The notes beneath the pieces are model-generated. The model saw only the letters and a program-made list of their open reading frames with translations, did no database searches and was not told where the DNA came from. Both the position numbers and the translations under genes were made by a program. A stretch of DNA of 12,829 bases from Bacteroidales bacterium UBA4459. Its GTDB lineage: Bacteria > Bacteroidota > Bacteroidia > Bacteroidales > F082. The stretch covers positions 1 through 12,829 of the forward strand of contig DGOT01000260.1 in the NCBI GenBank assembly GCA_002389465.1, written 5' to 3'. Shown here piece after piece: positions 6,716 through 12,829 of this stretch (position 1 is the stretch's first letter; each line of letters begins with the position of its first letter).

Positions 6716-8005
6716 TTATTCCATGATCAGGCTTACCGGGTCGGCCAGGTAGCCCATCACCGTATTCATAAAACGGCTCACTTCACCGCCATCAACAATC
6801 CGGTGATCTACCGTTAAAGATAACGGAAGAACCAGTCCAATGTCAAGTTGATCGTTCTTTACCACCGGCTGCTTACTGATGCCGCCTATGCCCAGGATAG
6901 CCGCCTGTGGGTAGTTGATTACAGGAACAGCGTATTTGCCACCGATAGAGCCGTAGCTGGTAATGGTAAATGTACCGTCTTTAAAGTCGTCCATATTTAA
7001 TTTACCTTCGCGGGCTTTATCGGAAATAGTCTGTATTTCCATGGCAATTTCCCTGATACTTAGTCTGTCGGCATTCCGGATGACCGGAACGACCAAGCCC
7101 TTTTCTGTATCAACAGCAAGTCCGATGTTGTAATATTTTTTGTACAGCATCTTATCGTTTTCCGTGTCCATTTCCGAATTCAACGCTTTGTGTTTTTTCA
7201 ACGCATGCGTCACGGCTTTTACGATAAAGGCCAGGTAAGTGAGTTTTACCCCTTCTCCGGCATATTTTACTTTATATTGTTTCCTGACCCGGTCCAGTTC
7301 GCTTATTTCCACATCATCAAACAACGACATATGGGCTGCATTGTGTTTGCTGCGGATCATATTTTTGGCAATGGTCTTCCTGATCTGGCTCAGCGGCTCC
7401 ACTTCTACGAGCTTGTTTTCCACATTCGGTGTATCCGAAGATGCCGTGCTGACAGTTTGAGTTGTACTCTCGGCATGCTGCAAAACATCATCTTTAGTCA
7501 CCCTGCCTGCAGGTCCGGTTCCTTTTACGTGGTTAATATCAACCCCCATGTCTTTGGCCATGGCGCGTGCTACCGGCGTTGCTAAAACCTTCTTCTTTGC
7601 AGTCTCTTTTGTTACCTCTATAGTACCAATGCCTTCCGTACTGCCCGATAAAACAGCACTATTTCCGGCAATCTCCAATGTGCCTACAACACCCGCTCCT
7701 TCTTCCTTGACGGCTTCCAGATCAGAACCTTTTTCCACCTCTTTTACCGCTTCTTTTCCGGCAACACCTTCTATCTCAATTTCCACCAGGGCATCGCCTA
7801 CATGGATGGTCTCTCCTTCTTTGCCAAATAAAGAGCTGATAATTCCCGTCTTCGGGGAAGGGATTTCGGCCACAACCTTATCGGTCTCCATAGTTACCAG
7901 CAGGTCGCCGCTTTCTACTTTCTGGCCTTTTTTCACTAACCATTCAACGATGGTGCCTTCTTCGAGGCCTTCACCAATATCAGGGAAGTTAAATATATAC
8001 TTCAT
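6716..8005 (-). CDS. pdhC: 2-oxoacid dehydrogenase dihydrolipoyl acyltransferase (E2)
   Basis: A 429-residue core subunit that takes the acyl group from E1 on a lipoyl arm and transfers it to CoA. Residues 1-78 are one lipoyl domain with the lipoylated lysine at Lys43 (METDKVV). Residues about 80-138 are a flexible linker rich in Glu, Gly and Ala. Residues 139-177 are the peripheral-subunit-binding domain (LATPVARAMAKDMGVD, then GTGPAGRVTKDDV), which docks E1 and/or E3. Residues about 200-429 are the catalytic domain, with the active-site DHRIVDG at 400-406 (His401, Asp405). Having a single lipoyl domain is normal for many bacterial E2 proteins. It starts 3 nt after the E1-beta stop. Pyruvate and branched-chain E2 proteins are hard to separate by eye; the pdhC symbol follows the PdhA-like E1-alpha and is provisional. 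Confidence 0.93.
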   Translation of the reverse strand: MKYIFNFPDIGEGLEEGTIVEWLVKKGQKVESGDLLVTMETDKVVAEIPSPKTGIISSLFGKEGETIHVGDALVEIEIEGVAGKEAVKEVEKGSDLEAVKEEGAGVVGTLEIAGNSAVLSGSTEGIGTIEVTKETAKKKVLATPVARAMAKDMGVDINHVKGTGPAGRVTKDDVLQHAESTTQTVSTASSDTPNVENKLVEVEPLSQIRKTIAKNMIRSKHNAAHMSLFDDVEISELDRVRKQYKVKYAGEGVKLTYLAFIVKAVTHALKKHKALNSEMDTENDKMLYKKYYNIGLAVDTEKGLVVPVIRNADRLSIREIAMEIQTISDKAREGKLNMDDFKDGTFTITSYGSIGGKYAVPVINYPQAAILGIGGISKQPVVKNDQLDIGLVLPLSLTVDHRIVDGGEVSRFMNTVMGYLADPVSLIME

Positions 8006-8008
8006 CGT

Positions 8009-8986
8009 TTAATATTTTACTGTTTTTTCCAATTCATAAAAAATCTTCTCTGCCGACTGCATGTAATGATGCTCGCCTTTCGGCAACGGAACAATGGTGT
8101 CGAATCCGGTCACCCTTTTGGGCGGTGCTTCAAGGTATAAAAAAGCATCCTCGTTGATAATCTGTGTAATCTCGGAGGCAACGCCAAAACTGCGAGGGCC
8201 TTCTGTAACAGTCAGGATACGTCCGGTCTTTTTCACCGATGTCGCCAGCGTGTCCCTGTCGATAGGGTAGATACTCCTCAGGTCGATCAGTTCAACCGAA
8301 ATACCGGCTTCTTTCGCCAGCACCATCGCTTTTTGCACTTCTCTGATCATTGCACCATAAGCTACAACGGTGATGTCTGTTCCCGGTGAAATTACCTGGG
8401 CCTTGCCTAGCGGAATGTTAAACTTCTCCTCCGGAACTTCTTGTTTAATAGCGCGGTACATACGTTTTGGTTCCATATAGATAACTGTATCGTTGCTTTC
8501 AATAGCAGCGATCAGCAATCCTTTGGCATCGTGCGGTGTTGAGGGAATGACCACTTTCAGCCCGGGAATATGCCCGAACAGGGTTTCCATACTCTCCGAG
8601 TGATGTTCCAGGGCGTTAATACCTCCGCCATAGGGCATCCTGATGACCATAGGCGTTGTGAATTTACCCCTCGATCGGTTGCGCATACGCGCGGCGTGCG
8701 AAATGATCTGGTTGAAACCCGGGTAAACAAAACCGGAGAACTGCATTTCCACCACGGGCCGTAGTCCGGCCACTGCCATCCCCACAGCAGTTCCGATAAT
8801 GCCTGATTCCGCCAGGGGTGAGTCAAAGACCCTGTCGGCTCCGTATTTCTTTTGCAAACCCTCCGTAATCCTGAAAACACCGCCTTCAACACCTACGTCT
8901 TCACCGTAAATAATAACGCTGTCGTCTTCTTTAAGTTTGATATCCAGTGCATTGTTGATGGACTGGACCATATTCATGACCTTCAT
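8009..8986 (-). CDS. pdhB: 2-oxoacid (pyruvate) dehydrogenase E1 component, beta subunit
   Basis: A 325-residue subunit that forms the alpha2-beta2 E1 with the preceding gene product and supplies part of the thiamine diphosphate site. Family stretches are VIIYGEDVGVEGGVFRIT, FDSPLAESGIIGTAVGMA, MRMPYGGG-type GGGINALEHHSES, and the C-terminal VTEGPRSFGVASEI, which belongs to the transketolase C-terminal domain. I chose the ATG at 8986 rather than the GTG at 9004. It forms an ATGA overlap with the E1-alpha stop, has the sequence AAGGAGG 7 nt upstream, and gives the family's usual length; the GTG start would add six residues made from the Shine-Dalgarno itself. Translation is probably coupled to E1-alpha. 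The substrate, pyruvate versus branched-chain 2-oxoacids, cannot be fixed from this subunit. Confidence 0.94.
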   Translation of the reverse strand: MKVMNMVQSINNALDIKLKEDDSVIIYGEDVGVEGGVFRITEGLQKKYGADRVFDSPLAESGIIGTAVGMAVAGLRPVVEMQFSGFVYPGFNQIISHAARMRNRSRGKFTTPMVIRMPYGGGINALEHHSESMETLFGHIPGLKVVIPSTPHDAKGLLIAAIESNDTVIYMEPKRMYRAIKQEVPEEKFNIPLGKAQVISPGTDITVVAYGAMIREVQKAMVLAKEAGISVELIDLRSIYPIDRDTLATSVKKTGRILTVTEGPRSFGVASEITQIINEDAFLYLEAPPKRVTGFDTIVPLPKGEHHYMQSAEKIFYELEKTVKY

Positions 8987-10071
8987 ACTCTTGCCTCCTT
9001 CCACTTAAGAAACCGTTCATATTCATTTTTCTGCGCCAGCAAATCGTCCGGCATTTCCTCGTAATGGTACTGGAACACATCTTCTACAGGGTAAGGGCCA
9101 TAATTCTCCGCTTCCGTAAACTGCCGATCTACTTCTTTCTTGTAGTCTGCGAGCAGTTTTTCTTCCATCTTGTCGGTAATCAGTTTCTTGCGTTTCAGAT
9201 AGGCTTTCAACCTTTTCAGCGGGTCTTTTTTATCCCATTCCATTTCTTCCTCTTTCGTTCTGTATTTTGTAGGATCGTCAGAAGTTGTGTGCGCCCCTTT
9301 GCGGTAGGTAACAGCTTCAATCAGCACAGGGCCGTTCCCTTCTTTTGCGTGGCTTACAGCCTCTTCGATAGCTTTGTACATGGCGAAAAAGTCATTCCCA
9401 TCCACCTGTATCCCTTTTATGCCGTAAGCAACAGATTTGATTGCAATACCGTCTGACGCTGTTTGCATTTTGAATGGTGTTGAGATTCCGTATTGATTGT
9501 TTTGTACGATAAACAACACGGGTACCTGCCAAACTCCGGCAAAATTTAGTGCCTCATGGAAGTCGCCTTCCGAAGTTCCGCCGTCACCAACAAAGGTAAA
9601 AGCAACCTGATCTTTTTTCCGGTATTTGATTTCATAGGCTATACCTACTGCATGCAACAACTGCGAAGCAATAGGTACGGATGTGGGAATCATATTCCTT
9701 GCCTCCTTAAATGCAGAACCATCTTCATACCCCATATAATATAAAAACAACTCTTTCAGGGTAGCCCCTTTGGCCAGCATGGCACCCATCTCACGAAAAG
9801 CCGGCACCATCCAGTCGTTCTCACGCATGAGCTGTCCGGCCGCAATGGAGATGGCTTCCTGTCCGAGGTTGGGCGGATAGGTGTATATTCTTCCCTGCCT
9901 TTGGTACGATATGGTTTGTAAATCGGCCGTACGGGCAAACAGCAGGTCTTTGTATGCTTTTACAATTTGCTCATCCGGTAGGTCGGGAAACCATTTGGTG
10001 TTGATTACCTTTCCGTCATTATCTATCACGCGAAAAATTTTCTTTTTTAGCGGATCGTATTCTTTTAACAT
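8983..10071 (-). CDS. pdhA: 2-oxoacid (pyruvate) dehydrogenase E1 component, alpha subunit
   Basis: A 362-residue thiamine-diphosphate-dependent subunit that decarboxylates the 2-oxoacid and passes the acyl group to E2. The ThDP/Mg motif begins at GDGGTSEGD (162-170) and ends at NN 191-192 (VQNNQYGIS). Other family landmarks are RTADLQTISYQRQGRIYTYPP with GQEA at 70-73, and PIASQLLHAVG around His140. The loop KGAHTTSDDPTKYR and the following KEEEMEWDKKDPLKRLKAYL resemble the Gram-positive (Geobacillus-type) PdhA, which is why pyruvate is favoured, although branched-chain E1-alpha proteins share much of this. It is the first gene of a five-gene operon, about 30 nt from a TATCTTTG promoter box, and overlaps E1-beta by 4 nt. 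The ATG has only AT-rich sequence upstream. All catalytic landmarks appear intact. Confidence 0.94.
   Translation of the reverse strand: MLKEYDPLKKKIFRVIDNDGKVINTKWFPDLPDEQIVKAYKDLLFARTADLQTISYQRQGRIYTYPPNLGQEAISIAAGQLMRENDWMVPAFREMGAMLAKGATLKELFLYYMGYEDGSAFKEARNMIPTSVPIASQLLHAVGIAYEIKYRKKDQVAFTFVGDGGTSEGDFHEALNFAGVWQVPVLFIVQNNQYGISTPFKMQTASDGIAIKSVAYGIKGIQVDGNDFFAMYKAIEEAVSHAKEGNGPVLIEAVTYRKGAHTTSDDPTKYRTKEEEMEWDKKDPLKRLKAYLKRKKLITDKMEEKLLADYKKEVDRQFTEAENYGPYPVEDVFQYHYEEMPDDLLAQKNEYERFLKWKEARV
8994..9000 (-). promoter_or_regulatory. Strong Shine-Dalgarno (AAGGAGG) that decides the E1-beta start
   Basis: AAGGAGG lies 7 nt before the ATG at 8986, inside the last codons of E1-alpha. Most starts in this window have only A-rich leaders, as is usual for Bacteroidota, so this extended Shine-Dalgarno stands out. 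With the ATGA stop-start overlap it supports reinitiation and equal production of the two E1 subunits. Confidence 0.7.
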
Positions 10072-10082
10072 ATATAAAATTA

Positions 10083-10095
10083 ATTTAGACTAAAT
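10083..10095. promoter_or_regulatory. Palindrome near the operon transcription start, possible operator
   Basis: ATTTAG and CTAAAT flank a central A, giving a 13-bp palindrome with 6-bp arms. It lies between the predicted -7 box (10108-10115) and the E1-alpha ATG, just inside the transcribed leader. The position suits a repressor site, but in AT-rich DNA this length is not strong evidence. Confidence 0.25.
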
Positions 10096-10107
10096 AAAAA
10101 TAATCTG

Positions 10108-10115
10108 CAAAGATA
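10108..10115 (-). promoter_or_regulatory. Promoter -7 box of the dehydrogenase operon
   Basis: On the minus strand TATCTTTG matches TAnnTTTG exactly, and transcription would begin near 10101, about 30 nt before the E1-alpha start. The expected -33 TTTG is not clear; only a CTG occurs at a 17-bp spacing. The rest of the 143-bp gap up to the receptor stop (10215) shows no convincing terminator, so read-through from the receptor gene may add to operon transcription. Confidence 0.55.
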
Positions 10116-10214
10116 CATTAATTTTTGAATTACAGATAAGTGAACTGAAAATCGTACGGGCATTGTTTGATTTGAGACTCAACCGGTTAAAATGAAGCAT
10201 TTGGAAATAACTTC

Positions 10215-12503
10215 TTACATTTTAACTGTAAATTGAAAGGTGAAATTCAATGGAGTCCCGATATCACCGGGACGCCCCATATACTCGGTGTTGAACAGGT
10301 TTTTAACAATTAATGAAAGTTTAGTGGCTTTATTGAATGCGTAGGAAGCTCTGATGTCAAACAGAACATGACCTGTATTGTTTTCCTGGCGGTATTCCTT
10401 CAGACCGGGGAATATTTCCTGCCCCAGAATGGTTTCCTCAAACGCCTCGTCAATTCGTTCCATAAAGCTTCTGTAAACGGAAGTCAATCCAAAGGAAAAC
10501 TGATGCACCTCTAGGTCAATATTGGCTTTGAATGAATGTCGGTATCTGTATTTTAAGATGTTGTTCTCCAGTGTGTCCGTGCTCAGGTCGATGGGATTCA
10601 TATATGTGTAGCCGGCAAAAAGAGTGAGTGGGAGTTTACCGGTCAGTCCCGACCCTGAGATACCCACATCAATGCCATTAATGCGTGCTCTGCCCACATT
10701 CTGTGATTTGAATCCGATGTCATCCAGAGATGGAAATTCCACCGAATCGGGAGCGTAAACGCCAAAAGTAAACTCAATCATGTTCTCGTATTCGGTCCAG
10801 TAAGCAGCTACATCGACAAACCCTGACCAATTACGGATAGTAAATCCCTGTTTGCAGCCTATTTCTGTACTCCAGCCTGTTTCTGATTTTAAATCCGGAT
10901 TTGGGAAAATATTGAGGCTGCCTAAAGAGGTGGCCGTATATTTTTCGGCAATGGTTGGGAACCTGTAACCTTGCCCGTACGATGCCCGGAGGAATGTGGA
11001 CTTTGCCGCCTGGTAGTTGAGTCCGGCCCGCACAACAGTTCCTGATTCGTTTTCGGAATGATCCAGTGAGTGGTGTTCCCACCGGATGCCCAGGCTGGCT
11101 GTAAGACGGTTGAAGAGTCGGTAATCAAGCTGGGTGAAAGCGGCTATGGTAGAACTGCTGTGATCACCATATAAATTAGCTACAGTTGACCCGTATTTTC
11201 CCACCAATCCAACGATCAGGTTCAGATTGAATTTGAATTTCTTTTGAAATTGATATTCACCGTAGTAAGAATCTGATGCATTGTTCTTGTCAGGATCATC
11301 TTTAAAATTATTAGTCACATCATAATAGCGCGTAAGCAGGCTGTGTTTGTTGTTGTGTTTGTCGTAGTACATCACCCAGGGGTCCACATTGATACGGTGC
11401 CCGGTAGTGGGCGAAACACCCTGGCTATTTTGAATAAAAGCTCCTGAGTCGGCGTCGAGCCATATAAAAAAGTCGGAAGTGCTTTGCCATTGCAGGTTGG
11501 TGTTCAGGCCATACGAAAACCCTTTGATTTTCTTTGGTCGGTGCCTGAATTTGGCATTGGCCCGTATCTGCTGATCATAATTATCTGTCCGGTACCCACT
11601 GTTACTAAGCGCGTTGGCGCCAACAACCAGGTCAATATCATTGATTTTTTGCGCGTGCATGAAATTGACGCCGCCAAACAACGGGTTGGTATCCCACCAC
11701 CAGGCCATTTCTTTACGTTTCGGTCTGGCGATGATACCTGTGTACATTGTGGCGGTAGTTAATGGCTTTATGCCTGGATAAGCAGTACGGATATTGATCA
11801 CACCGTTCAAGGCCGAAGAACCATACAAGGCGGAAGAAGCTCCTTTGAGGACCTCTACCTGGTCGATATTTTCAACCGGGAGCGCATTCCATTTGATTTC
11901 GTCCGTACCTTCCGTAAGTAGAGGCAGGTTATCAACAAGCACCATAACCCGGCTTCCGGCACCGTAGCTGTATCCGCTTCCTCCCCTGATGCTTGCCTGC
12001 CCGTCGAGAATATCCAGACCCGGCACATAATTCAGCGTTTTTTCCATACTCATCGTATTGATGTTTTGGATGAAAGCCGGCTTCATCACTTCGATGGAAA
12101 CCGTAACATCTGACAGGCGCTGTTCGTACCTGCCTGCCGATATAACGGCCATATCCAGCATCACGGACTTGCTTTTAAGGCTCATATCCATTCTGAGGCT
12201 GTCGTTCTTTTTTAATTGAATCGTGAATTGTTGGGTCTGGTATCCCAGAAAGGAGCAGGTAAGTGTGTGTTTCCCTATGGGTAAATGTATAAGGTAGAAT
12301 CCGTAGGCATCTGTGGCCGTACCGTAAATACTATCCGCCACTACATTTACTCCCGGAAGTTTTTCACTGGTTGCAGCATCGGAAATATAACCGTACACAG
12401 CAGTTTGCTGTGCTTGTAGGTGCCATGCAAAAAGAATCAGCAGAACAGATGAAAAACTCACCCGTATAAAATAAGTCTGTAATCTCTGTTTCTTCCTTTT
12501 CAC
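10215..12503 (-). CDS. TonB-dependent outer-membrane receptor with carboxypeptidase-regulatory-like domain
   Basis: A 762-residue receptor for energised import across the outer membrane. A basic N-terminus and hydrophobic segment (about 1-31, ending LQAQ) form the signal peptide. Residues about 34-110 are the carboxypeptidase-regulatory-like beta domain (VYGYISDAATSEKLPGVNVV ... GFYLIHLPIGKHTL). Residues about 126-240 are the plug, with the typical VPGLDILDGQASIRGGSG and VDQVEVLKGASSALYGSSA-like run (the actual start is IDQVEVLKG) leading to GVINIRT. Residues about 245-762 are the 22-strand barrel, ending LNFTFQFTVKM. No susD-like partner follows, so a small ligand such as a siderophore, haem, cobalamin or metal is more likely than a glycan; the ligand is not shown. 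The start is GTG, since no in-frame ATG lies before the signal peptide and a TGA is upstream. It follows a T9SS protein gene by 35 nt. Confidence 0.92.
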   Translation of the reverse strand: MKRKKQRLQTYFIRVSFSSVLLILFAWHLQAQQTAVYGYISDAATSEKLPGVNVVADSIYGTATDAYGFYLIHLPIGKHTLTCSFLGYQTQQFTIQLKKNDSLRMDMSLKSKSVMLDMAVISAGRYEQRLSDVTVSIEVMKPAFIQNINTMSMEKTLNYVPGLDILDGQASIRGGSGYSYGAGSRVMVLVDNLPLLTEGTDEIKWNALPVENIDQVEVLKGASSALYGSSALNGVINIRTAYPGIKPLTTATMYTGIIARPKRKEMAWWWDTNPLFGGVNFMHAQKINDIDLVVGANALSNSGYRTDNYDQQIRANAKFRHRPKKIKGFSYGLNTNLQWQSTSDFFIWLDADSGAFIQNSQGVSPTTGHRINVDPWVMYYDKHNNKHSLLTRYYDVTNNFKDDPDKNNASDSYYGEYQFQKKFKFNLNLIVGLVGKYGSTVANLYGDHSSSTIAAFTQLDYRLFNRLTASLGIRWEHHSLDHSENESGTVVRAGLNYQAAKSTFLRASYGQGYRFPTIAEKYTATSLGSLNIFPNPDLKSETGWSTEIGCKQGFTIRNWSGFVDVAAYWTEYENMIEFTFGVYAPDSVEFPSLDDIGFKSQNVGRARINGIDVGISGSGLTGKLPLTLFAGYTYMNPIDLSTDTLENNILKYRYRHSFKANIDLEVHQFSFGLTSVYRSFMERIDEAFEETILGQEIFPGLKEYRQENNTGHVLFDIRASYAFNKATKLSLIVKNLFNTEYMGRPGDIGTPLNFTFQFTVKM

Positions 12504-12517
12504 TTCAGGTAGATCAT
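12500..12517 (-). other. Five-codon mini-ORF overlapping the receptor GTG start
   Basis: ATG ATC TAC CTG AAG TGA on the minus strand encodes MIYLK. Its TGA overlaps the receptor's GTG start as GTGA (12503-12500). It begins 21 nt after the stop of the upstream T9SS gene. Such an arrangement could deliver ribosomes to a weak GTG start, but a stretch this short may be chance. Confidence 0.2.
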
Positions 12518-12538
12518 CAAATCAAAGAATTAGGTTTT

Positions 12539-12829
12539 CTAATATATTTTCCTGATGAGCCGTGATACACTTCTCTTTCCGGATGTTACACGTAACATGT
12601 ACGTGCCATTGGGTAGGGAAGGAACACGGATTTGATACTTACTGTTTGTGGGCCTTGCTTCAAATTTCTTAGTTAGCAGGCTGTTTCCGATAATGGAGTA
12701 TAACTCGACGGTTACCCTGTCGTTGATATCAGGCAGGGTGAATGTGATCTCATCGTGGAACGGGTTAGGCCAAAGTTTGATGTTCAACTGGTTTTTCCGG
12801 TAAGTCTGTATGCCGTTTGGGTCCCAGGT
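12539..12829 (-). CDS. C-terminal end of a T9SS-exported protein (partial, cut by window edge)
   Basis: The last 96 codons and TAG stop of a protein whose 5' part lies beyond the window. The frame is open to base 12829, beginning TWDPNGIQTYRKNQ; the TTG at 12787 that might be taken as a start is an internal leucine codon. Residues from LNIKLWPNPF to VSRLIRKIY form a typical T9SS type A sorting domain, with the PNPF entry, VTVELYSIIGNSLLTKK and LPNGTYMLRV signatures. The full protein would therefore have a signal peptide and be exported to the cell surface or medium. Its function cannot be told from this end. It lies 35 nt upstream of the TonB-dependent receptor on the same strand with no visible terminator between, so the two are probably co-transcribed. 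Confidence 0.88.
   Translation of the reverse strand, partial: TWDPNGIQTYRKNQLNIKLWPNPFHDEITFTLPDINDRVTVELYSIIGNSLLTKKFEARPTNSKYQIRVPSLPNGTYMLRVTSGKRSVSRLIRKIY

Noticed and set aside
7190..7585. 131-codon plus-strand ORF opposite E2
   Set aside because: Antisense to the E2 catalytic and binding domains, with no coding signal of its own.
7548..8012. 154-codon plus-strand ORF opposite the E2 gene
   Set aside because: Low-complexity Ser/Thr/Pro-rich translation of the strand opposite the lipoyl domain and linker of E2, with no recognisable domain or promoter. It is an antisense shadow.
8987..9004. GTG start giving a 331-residue E1-beta
   Set aside because: The added residues are encoded by the Shine-Dalgarno itself; the ATG at 8986 has ideal spacing and the ATGA overlap.
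9064..9456. 130-codon plus-strand ORF opposite E1-alpha
   Set aside because: Phe-rich and without family features; it lies wholly opposite a well-supported conserved gene.
10140..10214. Terminator after the TonB receptor gene
   Set aside because: TTGAGACTCAA and AACCGGTT are small palindromes, but neither gives a stable hairpin followed by a U-tract in the right direction.
11484..11762. 92-codon plus-strand ORF opposite the TonB receptor barrel
   Set aside because: Antisense shadow of the barrel region, without RBS or known motif.
12539..12787. A complete 82-residue protein starting at TTG 12787
   Set aside because: The frame stays open to the window edge and the protein is a T9SS C-terminal domain, which is never a stand-alone export unit; it is the tail of a larger gene.
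1..12829. CRISPR array, tRNA, rRNA or intact mobile element
   Set aside because: No regularly spaced repeats, no cloverleaf-like or rRNA-like sequence, and no transposase or integrase were seen.

Overview
The window is bacterial, most likely from a member of Bacteroidota. Three independent signs support this. Two proteins end in type IX secretion (T9SS) type A C-terminal sorting domains. The TonB-dependent receptor carries the N-terminal carboxypeptidase-regulatory-like domain typical of the phylum. Several intergenic regions carry the phylum's unusual promoter form (TTTG or TTG, 19 bases, TAnnTTTG). I cannot fix a genus. No rRNA, tRNA, CRISPR array or intact insertion sequence was seen.

Layout. 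At the left edge (1-144) are two hairpins that look like a termination zone. A large secreted T9SS protein (145-2757, minus) follows. A 577-bp divergent intergenic region (2758-3334) comes next, with two well-formed back-to-back promoters, a pair of 12-bp direct repeats, a long structured leader for the minus-strand gene, and a 22-codon upstream ORF in the leader of the plus-strand gene. The only large plus-strand gene (3335-4567) encodes a surface lipoprotein with beta-propeller-like repeats and ends at a terminator that overlaps the stop codon of the convergent gene.

From 10071 down to 4703 a compact minus-strand operon encodes a complete 2-oxoacid dehydrogenase complex, in the order E1-alpha, E1-beta, E2, E3, then a small lipoate-ligase-like protein. 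Junctions are a 4-nt overlap, 3 nt, 15 nt and 3 nt. E1-alpha and E1-beta convert a 2-oxoacid (pyruvate is favoured because E1-alpha resembles the Gram-positive PdhA type) to an acyl group on the lipoyl arm of E2. E2 passes the acyl group to CoA, E3 reoxidises the dihydrolipoyl group, and the last gene probably attaches lipoate to E2 Lys43. The E3 has a degenerate pyridine-nucleotide-binding motif, the main biochemical oddity here.

Upstream of the operon, on the same strand, are a TonB-dependent outer-membrane receptor (10215-12503) and, 35 nt before it, the 3' end of another T9SS-exported protein (12539-12829), cut by the window edge.

I did not find a clearly novel multi-gene system. The best candidates for something undescribed are the short upstream ORF with its aromatic C-terminal half, the structured leader and repeats in the divergent promoter region, and the altered E3/compact lipoate ligase pair.
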